From: Schistosoma haematobium
Taxonomy: Eukaryota > Platyhelminthes > Trematoda > Strigeidida > Schistosomatidae
Direction: 5' to 3'
DNA length: 64,000 nt
Assembly (NCBI RefSeq): GCF_000699445.3
Contig: NC_067200.1
Location: 1,240,001 to 1,304,000, forward strand
The notes beneath the pieces are model-generated. The model had not been told where the DNA came from. It saw nothing but the letters and a program-made list of their open reading frames with translations, and did not search any database. Each line of letters opens with the position of its first letter. Position 1 is the first letter of the stretch. Made by a program: the position numbers and the translations under genes. This document shows positions 10,571-21,859 of the stretch, one piece after another.

Positions 10571-11120
10571 CTAATTGGCCTACTGATACAATGACTATTG
10601 AATGATGTGCATTTAGGAATAAGATTTGAAAAGTTGAGTATTCTGTCTGATTCCCTTGATCGACTATAACATTACACCAAATTCTATCATTTCTGTTACA
10701 TTCTGTGCAAACATTTAAAGTAAAATTTATTATTACTTCTTTAATCTCAGTGTAAATTATCTGACCATCTAATTAATAAAAACATATTTCTGTTGACCTC
10801 AGTTATTGACAGAAATATCAGTGATTATAACTGTGTTGTCGTCAGTCACCTCACACCATCTCATTAATCAAATAATATGGTATTATTCTATATCATCTAT
10901 TATGTATAGTGAGCGTAATATGAATCTTATTTAGAATAAAAAAACAACATCGCTTTCTAATAATAACTTGATAATTAGCCACACGTTCAGAAAATAGATG
11001 AGTGAAATTCTCATTTTTCAAAAGATTACTACTTTCTATAAACAAAATGAAGTGAAAACAAATCTCTCGACTACCAGTGCATAGAAGGTATTGCTGCAGC
11101 TATGAATAAACACTGTAGCC
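10571..11120 (+). repeat. Dispersed repeat X, copy 3
   Basis: Matches 1919-2471 directly and 4017-4575 inverted. It is the hinge where the direct repeat passes into the inverted repeat. Confidence 0.9.
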
Positions 11121-11356
11121 ATTCAACTGTACGGCCGTTTCGTCCTAGTATGCGACTCCTCAGCACCGCGTATCCGCGATCCCACACCCCGCGAGATTCT
11201 AACCCAGAACTCACTGAAGACAACAGTGTAGGGTGGCGCGACAACGTGATTGGCTGATGTTAGGCAATAACAACGTTGGTCTAGTTGGTTAAGGGCCTGA
11301 CGCGAGACTGATAGGACCTGGGTTCGAGCCTCGCAGGGTGCGGGATCATGGATGTG
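11100..11356. mobile_element. tRNA-derived SINE with 5' inversion and hammerhead, inverted duplicate of copy A
   Basis: Reverse complement of 3782-4035. The hammerhead is on the minus strand at about 11,126-11,168. The tRNA-like body runs on the plus strand from 11,209 (CTCACTGAAGACAAC) through a B box GGGTTCGAGCC near 11,322-11,332. Confidence 0.75.
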
Positions 11357-11454
11357 TACTAATATGTGTAGTTAACACATGTGATTCATCTAGGCCTAAT
11401 TCACCTGCAAAACAATCAAAATGAAAAACATGTATCTTCCTCACTATTATTAGG

Positions 11455-11865
11455 ATCATGTGTCGCACTTTTTCAGCCTAATGTTTTCTTCAGTCTTTCT
11501 CCTCTTCACTGGCTTTGAAAATTCCAAGTTAAGACTTTCTTTGTGACACACTTGGGTGCTTTCTTCAATGTGTGCCCTATACACTTCCAGCGCTTCTTCT
11601 TTATTTCTTCCTCCGCTGAAATCTGGTTTGTTTTTTCCCACATTAGGTTGTTGCTGATAATGTCTTGCAAACGAGTCCGAAGTATTTTACGTAGACAACT
11701 GTTAATCATCACTTGTATCTTCTGGATGATGGCTTACGTAGTTCTCCAGATTTCCGCCCCATACAGTAGAATTGTTTTGACATTTGTATTGAAAATCCTG
11801 ACCTTGGTGTTGGTTGACAGTTGTTTTGACTTCATTTGTAAATATGCTGCTCTTGCTGTGTAATG
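11455..11865 (-). pseudogene. RTE LINE C-terminal fragment, inverted duplicate
   Basis: Reverse complement of 3283-3690 with one visible coding change (WGGN here, WGRN there). It is broken in the same places. Confidence 0.8.
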
Positions 11866-11908
11866 CGTTACGATATAATGTATAAAGATAAACTATCATT
11901 AGAAATCG

Positions 11909-12440
11909 TCAACTTAGTAGGATGAGAACTACACAAAAATGAACAACAGTGTTACAAAATAACTGAATGTGTCCAATCTCACCACATTTAAAACATTTCA
12001 AATTACGAAATACACATGAATGATATGCGTGAAACTTGTCACAGAACAAACATTTACCAAACTTGTGCTTATCTTTGTGAACTGTCTCACAACTCAATGA
12101 ATTGTTATCTGAATAACCTTGATTAAGCACTGGACTGTGACGACGTGATGTTGTGGGACTCCTGATGTTCTGACGAATCATTTCAAGAAAATTTCTGCTT
12201 TTAAGGCGTTCTAAATTTGTATACTTTATATGGTCTAGTAGCAGTTGCTTCAGAGTTGCGTAACGAAGAGAAATCGGCTTGTCAGGAGATGGCAATGTCT
12301 TTATTTAGTTGTATGCTTCTTTTCTGGTGAATGAAAGGAAATGAGCCACAATATTGACATCCTCAACAATGTCCTTGGTTATAGCCCAGATTTCCAACTT
12401 TTCCATGTAATTCGCAAGAGCATCGAGATCTGAGTGTATG
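11909..12440 (-). pseudogene. Ty3/gypsy Gag fragment, inverted duplicate
   Basis: Reverse complement of 2697-3232, with the same CFKCGEIGHIQLFC zinc knuckle and the same truncation. One residue differs (IRSPT here, IRNPT in copy 1). Confidence 0.75.
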
Positions 12441-12455
12441 TTCAACCTTTCTATC

Positions 12456-13247
12456 ACAGGCTCCATCAGGACGCAAATGTGATAACTGGAAATATTTCAA
12501 TCTTGGTACAAATTAGAAATCTGAGGAATAACACAATAAATCCAAGAATAGCTAGATGAGCACGAACGAAAGTATCGTATCCAAAATTCGAAATCAAGCA
12601 GTCAACAAGTACAAGGGAATCATTAGTTCATAATAACCAGTTACCGATAAGTAGTAAAGGTAGAAGACCTGGTTGGTGGATTTCCATCAGTATTTAATTA
12701 CCAGACAGACAGGACATCATCAATTGTGCTTTGATCAATAAATATAAACATCTCTGTCCTACAAGATGTCAATTCTGTTTACAGTAACGTAGCAGTAGAT
12801 TTTCATACTGCGAAATTGTGTGTTATGTGTTTGAATTACTCGAGGAGTATTGGTTTCTCCAAGATTGAGAATATAACATACTGACTTGTACCAACTACTA
12901 TGAAACCGGACTACACGATTTTCTGCCGACAGTCTACAAACACCGAACATTGTCTAGCTCAATTAAATTATCTCCTTAATAAAATCATCCAAAACGATGA
13001 ATCTGAAATTGGCGAGACAGTGCAAACCTGACATGCTATTCAAATATTCAACTGCGAATGCTTCTTTCCGAAATATCGCACTTCAGATCTGTTGAAAAGT
13101 GAAGACAAACTTCAGCATCAAATGACATGTCAAAATCTATTCAACCTCACGTAAAATTTGATCGCTCACATTGAACCATGATATGAAACCATAATCAGTA
13201 TTCAGTGAAAACATACATTGGGTCAATAGTAAAATGTGTTTATTCAA
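12456..13247. other. About 790-bp segment present only in copy 2 of the inverted duplication
   Basis: In copy 1 the sequences flanking this segment (2690/2697) are adjacent. Here they are separated by about 790 bp with no protein or RNA similarity that I recognise; the 63-codon frame at 12,759-12,950 (minus) has no recognisable content. I saw no clear target duplication, so insertion here and deletion in copy 1 are both possible. Confidence 0.7.
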
Positions 13248-13463
13248 AATATCGGATGAGGGTGAGTTTGTCCGTCACAGTGATTGATATAAAATGAAAC
13301 ACAGAAGGCGATGTGGATTTTATCACCGATATACACAGGAAGTAATAACTAGTCGAGTCTCAAAGAATCAGGATTATTAATGGGCGATGCATAGATTGAT
13401 AAACGGAGGAAGTGAGAGATGGATGATTCTGTGAGAAAATAAACACTAAACTCATCTGAAATT
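13248..13463 (-). repeat. Outer block of the inverted duplication
   Basis: Reverse complement of 2475-2696. Confidence 0.85.
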
Positions 13464-13474
13464 AGACGGTGATT

Positions 13475-14282
13475 GGCTACATAATACTGAATACATTTTA
13501 TTAACCTTGAAATATTTACTCAAGATGTTCATATGAAGAACTTGATGTTTCCATTTACATTAATATAGAATTGTCTTATGAGAAATTGACAGTGATTTCA
13601 TGGGATGAGCTCACTATTCCAATAACTATTGCTTCCGTGGATACAATGAACTGAACAAACACCCAAGTGAACCTTTATCAAACCCTAGTGAATAAGCTAC
13701 ATAATTACCCCAAAAATACTGCGACTACATGTCATGATAATGAATAATAATAATAATTCGATAATAGGCCAAATATTAGTGGGACAATTTAATGTATAAC
13801 TGAAAGCAATTCTGATGTTCATGATTCCTCAAAATCACCCAACAAACATCGTTTATTCGATCACAGAATGTGACACTTGTGGAAACAATATTTTGGTTAC
13901 TGTAGACATCTTTTTGGAGCGCAAAATTCACCATCACACTGCCAAGAATTATATTTTGCAATTATAACCACATCATGAATAGTTTAAGCTTCATCCGCTG
14001 AAATTATTATTCATTTACGAAAATGTAGACTGTTAATCATTCAACAGTAATTGACTCATTACGTTTAGTGAGAACGCATTCACGTCCAGTTCTACCTGAC
14101 TAATAAGAAACCTTTTGTCTATTTTGATCGCTAAATCTATTCAGAGCCAACTGTACAATGTGCCGGTCAAATGGGCTTTTCGTGACTGTTCGGAAGATAC
14201 AATCCCACATTCAAAGATGATGGAGTCGTCCGACAGGATTGATTTCATTAAACGTAAATTTAGATGTAAAAATGCAAATTTA
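13475..14282 (+). repeat. Direct repeat, copy 2 (5' flank of CP391S-like gene)
   Basis: Nearly identical to 7156-7962. The end at about 14,282 lies 440 bp before the inferred start codon at 14,723. The stretch 14,283-14,722 holds no other recognisable feature. Confidence 0.85.
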
Positions 14283-14722
14283 GATATCTAATTAAGACAG
14301 ATTTTGTTACTTGGATTTTAACCTATCAAATCAAAGCAATGCATCATTGGTAAACAGTTCACAAATCATGACAAGTAACAAAATGTTTGTTCGTGAAAAT
14401 ATGAGCACGCATTTTGATTAACATTAAAAACCCCTCACTTAGTTTAAACTATTACTTATCATATCCAATATAATATTTACCAATAGAGGCCTTGAAATTT
14501 TAACCAACGGTGAATAAGTGTCAGCCTTTGGAGTACAACAACTAGAAGTATATTGCATTACGATGAGTTCGTCTTCCACGATGAGTGGTCAACAATGATC
14601 ATATGATTTTATGAAATGTGATGTTTCCAATGGTCACTTTGGATCGTCGAATAAGAAAGAAACAAACAAACACTTAAAAATTGATATAAACACGACAAGG
14701 TCTAACAGCAATTAATAACGTT

Positions 14723-17700
14723 ATGAACAAGAAAATGAGGTGAGTGTTGACTGTACAGTTAAAGCAAATGAGTGTGTTATATGAACTTTAATTGGTTTCA
14801 ATGAAATAAGACTGTCTATTTTTATCTGAACCATTCCAGACAGAGCTTTGCAACTGGCCAGTTTATACTGCTGTATTTAATCATCGTATTAATTTATAAA
14901 TTCTTCGACTGCCATGACATTTGCAAAATACGTGAAAAAGTAATTTCTGAAAATAATACATATAGATATGTAAGTAATCAGTCTGGTTCCAATACACACA
15001 TTCAGTCTCATCACTATTATTATTCCCAGACAATCCGGTCTAATCAACCTCTTCCAATTATTAAAGGCAGCTTTGAAAGGTTGTTTTATGAAAAAGTGAG
15101 TTGACTAAATTTTACAATCGAGGTACTAACCCATATGTTTGCTTATAATCAGGAAATTAATGCACCATTCCCGTTTACGTTTTACGGCACTACGGTCAAC
15201 AGATTCATAATTGACATTTCTGGTAAGATAATCATTTTCATCGAACTAAAATTTTTACCGAGTTTTGTTTATTCCCATTTCATTCTGTGGACCAATGTTA
15301 CTTTAATTTCTTCAGTAAATCAGTTTTATGCTCTTTTTAACATTCAAAACGTCTACTGATCTCTTATTTCGTTCCAGCTGTAAACAGTTTAAAGTCTAAC
15401 GGAAATTCAATTACGGTCCATGAAATTCATTTTGTCTCCAGTTAATCTAAAAGTCTTTAATTCATTCTCTACAGATTGTCAATTAAATTTCATGTTTTCA
15501 TTTGATAAATACAGGTACAATTTATATGTTCGGTGGACAGTACTTAGGAGGAATCAAGCATTATTTTGATAGCAGTTTTTATTCGATATCTGAATTTTCG
15601 TCTACTGGTGAGAACCTCTATTATCCGATGATAATTTAATTTTACCTTTCATTTCTCACTTTTATTTTACATAAATGATTCAATATTTGACCTGGTTATA
15701 TTTTGAGAGCTGACCAGTACACAGTGATTAATTTGCTTGTGTGATTTGATGCTCCAAAAATGTGTTCAGAACACCTATTCATTACTGTCAAGTGAAAACG
15801 ATGGTTCACTTCGAAATAAACGCAAATTGATTGAGTAGAAATTATAAATCGAACGAATCCAACTGAACACATTTAGAACAATAAACGATGTTGTGTGAGA
15901 AATCATTTTGGATTATTAAAGCACATAGACTACCAAGTTACATTTGATGACGTCCGATTGTTTTCTTTAACTTACTTCATGAAGAATGAATGTCTCTAAG
16001 TCACTATCTGTGAACCACTGTGTGTATTCATCACATTTTTGACTATCATATTCGTATGGATCTAAAACAGCCATCAGTAATAATAATGACAGATGATAAA
16101 AAGTTACCATAAATAGTGCACTGGTATAACACAATAGATTCGACCCGGAACAACTGGAACATCGAAATGAAGTTCACTCATTTTGTTCAGTTACTGCATT
16201 TAGTGACATGAAAGTTGAATTTCTGAGTCATAATTAGTTCAATTGATGGAACACTGTTCGATTGGAATAACACAATCTCAGAAAATGGTTTGATATGTGT
16301 ATTGTCGTTTAGACATTACCGGTCTATTAGATTGTCTGAAGCTTTTAAAATCAACGCTTCAGAAGTAAAATATTCTTCTCAGTTGGTTGGATTGAAACAT
16401 TCATCATATCGTTGAAATAATGATACGTCTCCTTGGAACTCCCATTTAATTGAACCGGTTTACTTAAATCTTGAAAGAAAGATGGTAACTCGTGTCCAAA
16501 CTCATTCTCTATGGATATTCATTATACATTTATGTAAAAACAGAAATATTTTTATTTTCATCATTTCAGGGGAATTATTAGCCGTCAGAATGTTTTATTA
16601 TCAAGAAGCTGGTGATGAACGTATGTATCCATAAAATGATTATTTGATTACACATGAAATATTTAAACACCTACACCATCATTCGCAGTACTTGCGTACA
16701 CATTTTCTGTTCATTTTACATCGCTGAATTCTTTTCAAAAACTGACAGAGGTAATAAAGTGTCACCATCCCAGAAAATTAGGAAGTGGGGAATTATATGT
16801 GTAATCCGTCGATTGTTTGAACACATTGATTGAGAGCTGAAGGACAGTTGACATAATCAGGAGCATACTAGATTTGACGTGTAATAAATAAATCCGTATG
16901 AATAAATTGGATCATAAACTCATTTCACTGATGGATAAACAAATGCAGAAATTCATCTTCGTCAACAGGCTTCAATGAAACTTGATCAGATGTCTGTATT
17001 CTGAATTAAGTAAATTTGTGTTACTCATCAAACGGTCATTCATAAGAATTATTCATTCAAATTAAGAAATCAACATGACGAATAATCTGAAGCTATTCAT
17101 TTTCCATCTTTACCGAACACTGATAAACCAATGCGTTGCATAAAGGGTTAAGTTACCCATGTTCTACTTGTAAACAAACAAACCACAGCTAATGTCATGT
17201 GTACTAAGGGTCGATTTTTCCAGCTGTAATTATAGAGAGTGTTGAGAAATGTCAATACCTCCTCGACTATTAGATTTAATTGGAAGCTTGATGATTTATT
17301 ATTTCGATATGAAAACGGGGTTGTAATCCAGCTTCGGAACCTAATTATCTGACATTTATATTTAAGGATGCTAGATTGCTTCATTTTGCACGACGTTCAC
17401 TAGATTATACTTATTACGAAATCCACCAAAGAAAGCATTTGAGATGACAAAGAAAATAGCTACCTAAAACTGATCACTTTGTACGTAGGCACATACACTT
17501 TGGCATGCAACAATAACATGCTAATCACTAATACCCCAAATTCTAAATAACGATAGTCTTCTGCTTTTAGTTCCTGCATTCAGTATAACTACTGCGATAA
17601 TTTGGAATGGGAATATAATATTCCATTATGAGAACGTAAGTTGCACAATTGAATAGTAATGTAGTGTTGTTTGATGTTTTTGGATTATTATCTTACTTTG

Positions 17701-20700
17701 CGCAAATCAACACTGTCGAATGCAACAAGATACATTGAACACGATAGAACGATATCAACATATTTTAACGTGCACACAGACTATAAGACTCTTTTCATAA
17801 CTCCGTAATGACACACGTTAATCCAGCACTTGTTTTAAAACAATAAATTATAGGAAGTGACAATCTGACATATTTGGGCCGATTAAGGACAAACAGTGTA
17901 TTATGTAGTACTTTCCAACACAGTTATTTTCTGTCAAGCTTAACTACGTCTTCTGAAGTTCAGCTAATTGAAAATTTCATTGTCAAATAATCTGTGAGAT
18001 AAATTGGTAAAACCTTGATCGTCTCTCACTGTGTACTTGTTCGAATGTCAGCATTTAATACTTCACCAATTTGAAATACAATAGATGCGTGATGAATAGA
18101 AAGGGCAGATGAGTTGAAGGATTTCATTTGTGTTGAACTGAATCCAATTTGGTTGCTTCGAGGTAATCAGGAATTGTATGTACGGTGATGGATGAAAGTG
18201 AGTACATTAACAGAATTCTTCCACATGACAACAAATCCACGTGCAGCAGCATTGCAGTTATTCACAATCACACTTCCGTCAAGTGACGTTGATATTCATT
18301 TCATAGTGTGGCGCATCATTGCATGATAGATAGATCGTCCACTGGATCTCAGTAAAGTTTACAACTGAAGTGAGTCGGATTATCTTCATAGACCACATGA
18401 GGCACACTCCTGAGTACACTGAGGAGATCAATGTGTTTACTGTATAACTAGTTGTCTTTGTGTAAAGTGATGTGAATGACGACACATTCCTTCAGTGATT
18501 GGTTGGCTTTGATAAAGGTGGTTGTGTGTTGACAAACCTTTACTCAAACTTCCGTTACTTCTTTCCAGGTTCCTACGGTAATTGGTGAAAACCAAAGGTT
18601 ATCGAGGATTGCGGCTAATACTGATTGCCCAGAAGGTAACAAATGTTATTTGCATTGTGATTTAAACCGGACTACACATGCAGTCATGTGTCAGCCTAAT
18701 ATTAACTTCTTTATGTACCCTTTGATCACCACGTCAATACAGAGATTTGCTGTATTTCGTCATAGTGATCTAATATATCTTTCTTACAGTCTTCATCATT
18801 CAGTAGTTTCGTGTGAAAACAGAATCGTCGAGATGTCATTAAAGTGCTGATGAAAAGTTTTGAAATGAAATCTGAATGGTTCTGGTTAACACATTTTCCA
18901 AACATTACTGTTTATTGAGAATTCAACGTAGATGATGTGTTTACACATCTTGAATCAAAGTTTTAGTATCATATTTGATAATAAATCAAGATGTAAACTA
19001 CTCCTGAAAAAGCCGCGTCCTTTGATCAAGTCATTATTACAGTGAACCACTGAATTCATCTGAATTTAAATCAAGTATCTGTGTCTTCATTTGAACGACC
19101 GTCAGTCTTGTTAGTGTCACATAAACGATTGTCGCTGTTTTGATGTATTCGTATTGCTGTTGTTTCTGTTTTATATGCTGAACTCCGTAAACATTGAATT
19201 TTACGATTCACATCCGCTGACACACACCTGAATATTATAACTATGATTTGTGAATATCTTCATCATGGATATTCAGAGAATTCGTTCTCATTTTTAAACA
19301 ATCGCTCGTTAAACAAAATCTCAGTTGTTTTCCTCTTTAAAATTATTTTTTTACAAGATGAGGAAGGAAATGCAATAGATGTTCCTGGAAAATGGATCCA
19401 AAGTGGAACGTTAGTGGAGTTTGAAGCTCTCGGTGGTATGTTAAACCTTATTGTATCAGTAATGACTATTTTCACAGTTGAATGCATCAATTTTGTTTCC
19501 AAAAATTGAAACCTTCATGTGCAATTTCAGTAAATAACTAAATAAAATTTAGCTACCAGTGTCAAATGACGTTGTTCTATTCGTGGATTCTCTGTTGATT
19601 ATTTGAAATGATGAAGGATGGATGGCCTTCACGTCCTCACGTGGAGGTGATGACAAATTCCTAGTGAATGAAATAGTCTCCTAATTTTGAAATCATCATT
19701 ATATCACCGACTTATAGTTTAATGTTTTGTAATTCACCTATCTTTTGTTTGATAACTTGTTATGCAATCACATCATTCTTCCCACTGAAGATTGTCCAAA
19801 ACACGTTTCGAGTGAAGCATGTCACGGCGCAACAATACCAGATACAACGTGCATTTGGTGTGAAACAGCCAATATGTGCATCACCAGCAATGATAAGGAT
19901 CTTCATGAATTCAAAGTAAATGGTTGCAAGAATAAAGTAAGTAATTGATAAACTTCACAGATTGTTTTCAATATCACCATATTCTACATTGTAAATCTAT
20001 TTACTCGGAAGAATGTTTAATTGCTACGAATATTTAGTGATTTGTATTCTTCTCTTAGTGCATAAATCAAGGTATTGTATACGTTGACGATGTTTAATCA
20101 AATATGAGTACGCTGCTTTGTTTCCATGTGGACATTCAACAATCAACAGAAGCGTCGTTTAACACGTCTGCTTGAACAAATGTTAATTCTTCTGCTCATA
20201 GAATGTGTAGTGATTCTCGAAGTCCAATATGAAACCGTCTGTATGTGTGAATTGTTACTCAATTCTGAATGATGAAACATAATCTGTTATAAATTCTGCA
20301 TCATGTTTGGAAAGTGAAAGTTCGTGGACTCCAATTGTTGAATTTGAGGACAGATATTCTTGACACCCTGTTGAGAAATTTGTATTCTAAATGGATTGCT
20401 TCAATAAAGCCGTCAGTTAGTTACATTGAGATAAGGTGAAACATCCGAGAAACAATTTTCATCACCCAAACAAGAGTCGTCAGTTAGTTGTTGGATAATG
20501 TGTACTCATCACATTGACTGTTAAATCGGTAGCAGATATCCTAAATCATTATTCATTGATCACATAGTGCAAATGTAAATTATGTAACTAATTGTTGAAT
20601 TTACTTCTGTCATCAATACTGACAATGGTGTATAATGAATGATGAAATATTTGATATTCAGTTGTAATTCCACTGTTTCCTTCTTCCGAAGAGCTCGACT

Positions 20701-21126
20701 GTCAACGTTGCTACTGAACCAACAACTCTAGCAACTACTGAAACTGATTTGAAGAAGACTAGTGGAAGCATTGAATCACATTTGGTAAATATTTGATATT
20801 TTGTAATCATCATACTATTTCGTTCATTTCAGAACATGACTACAGATACAACAACTCCTGCAACTACTGAAACTGATCTAAGAAATGAATTGAAGAAGAC
20901 TAGTCCAAGTACTGAATCACATTTGGTAAATATTTGATATTTTGTAATCATTATACTATTTCGTTCATTTCAGAACATGACCACATATACAGCTGAACAC
21001 ATGGAGGAAACAAAAACACTGCAATATGTGTACATCGTTGTACCATTAGTTATATCTTTCCTTATTGTGTGCATTGGCTGTAGCATTTGGCTATGGTTCT
21101 ACAGAAGGAACAGAGTTCATCCATAG
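14723..21126 (+). CDS. Egg protein CP391S-like (plexin/TEM7-like) membrane protein, 13 exons
   Basis: Exons by GT/AG and phase: 14723-14739, 14840-14969, 15030-15095, 15153-15222, 15515-15607, 16570-16620, 17571-17635, 18569-18635, 19358-19435, 19791-19936, 20692-20784, 20833-20925, 20974-21126. Together they make 1,122 nt, 373 residues, in one open frame. Residues 14-30 are a hydrophobic signal segment (FILLYLIIVLIYKFF). FPFTFYG (77-83) and a following beta-rich region (YMFGG, GELLAVR, IIWNGNIIFHYEN) match the PLXDC/TEM7 ectodomain pattern. Six cysteines (214, 223, 233, 236, 242, 258) with CIWCE form a PSI-like domain. A Thr-rich stalk, a membrane helix (341-366) and a basic tail RRNRVHP follow, giving a type I surface protein. 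The family is known in schistosomes as CP391S-like egg/miracidial proteins; its molecular function is not established. Exon 1 (five codons) is the least certain call. Confidence 0.8.
20785..20973 (+). repeat. Tandem exon duplication in the stalk
   Basis: Introns 11 and 12 (20,785-20,832 and 20,926-20,973) are almost identical 48-bp sequences (GTAAATATTTGATATTTTG start, TTTCAG end). Exons 11 and 12 are both 93 nt, phase 0, and share TTETDL, ELKKTS-like and ESHL. An exon plus intron unit has been duplicated, lengthening the Thr-rich stalk by 31 residues without a frameshift. Confidence 0.85.
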
Positions 21127-21657
21127 TCCCCACAAACAGCTTGTCAATTGTTTTCATTAAGTCGACTTTGTTTTTTTCATTTTGTAGTTTAGTAAACACA
21201 CTTTCTATTTTGTTAATCATTTCAATAAATTGAAGATTGTTTCATGGAACTGCATATCACATTGATGATTGTTTACGTAATGACTGATGTCACTTTGTTA
21301 GTAGAATATAGAAATACAATCTTCTGTACTTATATCATTCTTTTCATTCAATAAAAACATGGGTAATTACACAAGAGGCCACAACATTGCACTTGTCAAT
21401 GAACAGTATCGTGTATACGTGATTATGTGACCATTGAAATCAAAAATGAGTCCGTTGTAAATGTCCATTTTATTAAAGTCTCAATACTGAGAAAAGTCAA
21501 TCGAAATTGACGTCGTTCATTGTTTTAAACCAAACTGTCGGAATGCGGCGTCAATATTTATCAGAGCACCTCAATCCTTCGTTATTCGACCTATCACTGT
21601 TGAGTGAAAGCTGATTTTTGATTGAGATCTTGAACCGATTGATGTTAGAACATCACA
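21127..21657 (+). terminator. 3' UTR with two polyadenylation signals
   Basis: After the TAG at 21,124-21,126 the first AATAAA is at 21,224-21,229 and a second at 21,350-21,355. The rest up to the SINE at 21,658 shows no feature. Either signal could end the CP391S-like transcript. Confidence 0.6.
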
Positions 21658-21850
21658 ATTGAAAACCTGGAAGGACTGGACGGCCATTTTGTCCTATTGT
21701 GGGACTCCTCAGCAGTGCGCATCCACGATCCCGCGATCAAGATTCGAACCCGGGGCCTTCGGTCTCGCGCGCGAACGCTTAACCAACTGGACCACTGAGC
21801 CGGCATCCAATGGTGATAGTTTCTAACATCAACCAATCCACGAAATTGGG
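21658..21850 (-). mobile_element. tRNA-derived SINE, hammerhead core mutated
   Basis: The minus strand shows 5' CGTGGATTGGTTGATG, GGCTCAGTGGTCC, a B box GGGTTCGAA, then GCGCACTGCTGAGGAGTCCC. The catalytic GAAA has become AAAA (GGACAAAATGG), so the ribozyme should be dead. Stem I and stem II remain recognisable. Confidence 0.75.
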
Positions 21851-21859
21851 CGACTAACT

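Larger units (their letters stand above)
8999..11090 (+). repeat. Direct segmental duplication, copy 2
   Basis: This is the partner of 347-2440. It starts inside the end of the Penelope frame (CCTAAACTGAAAAGATGG) and runs without a break into the inverted block 10,571-13,463. The two repeat relationships therefore overlap in repeat X. Confidence 0.9.

Noticed and set aside
11543..11863. A 106-codon plus-strand frame, duplicated at 3278-3598 (minus)
   Set aside because: It is the antisense of the RTE C-terminal fragment in both places.
19263..19502. A 79-codon minus-strand frame
   Set aside because: It is antisense to exon 9 of the CP391S-like gene, whose splice sites and phases support the plus strand.
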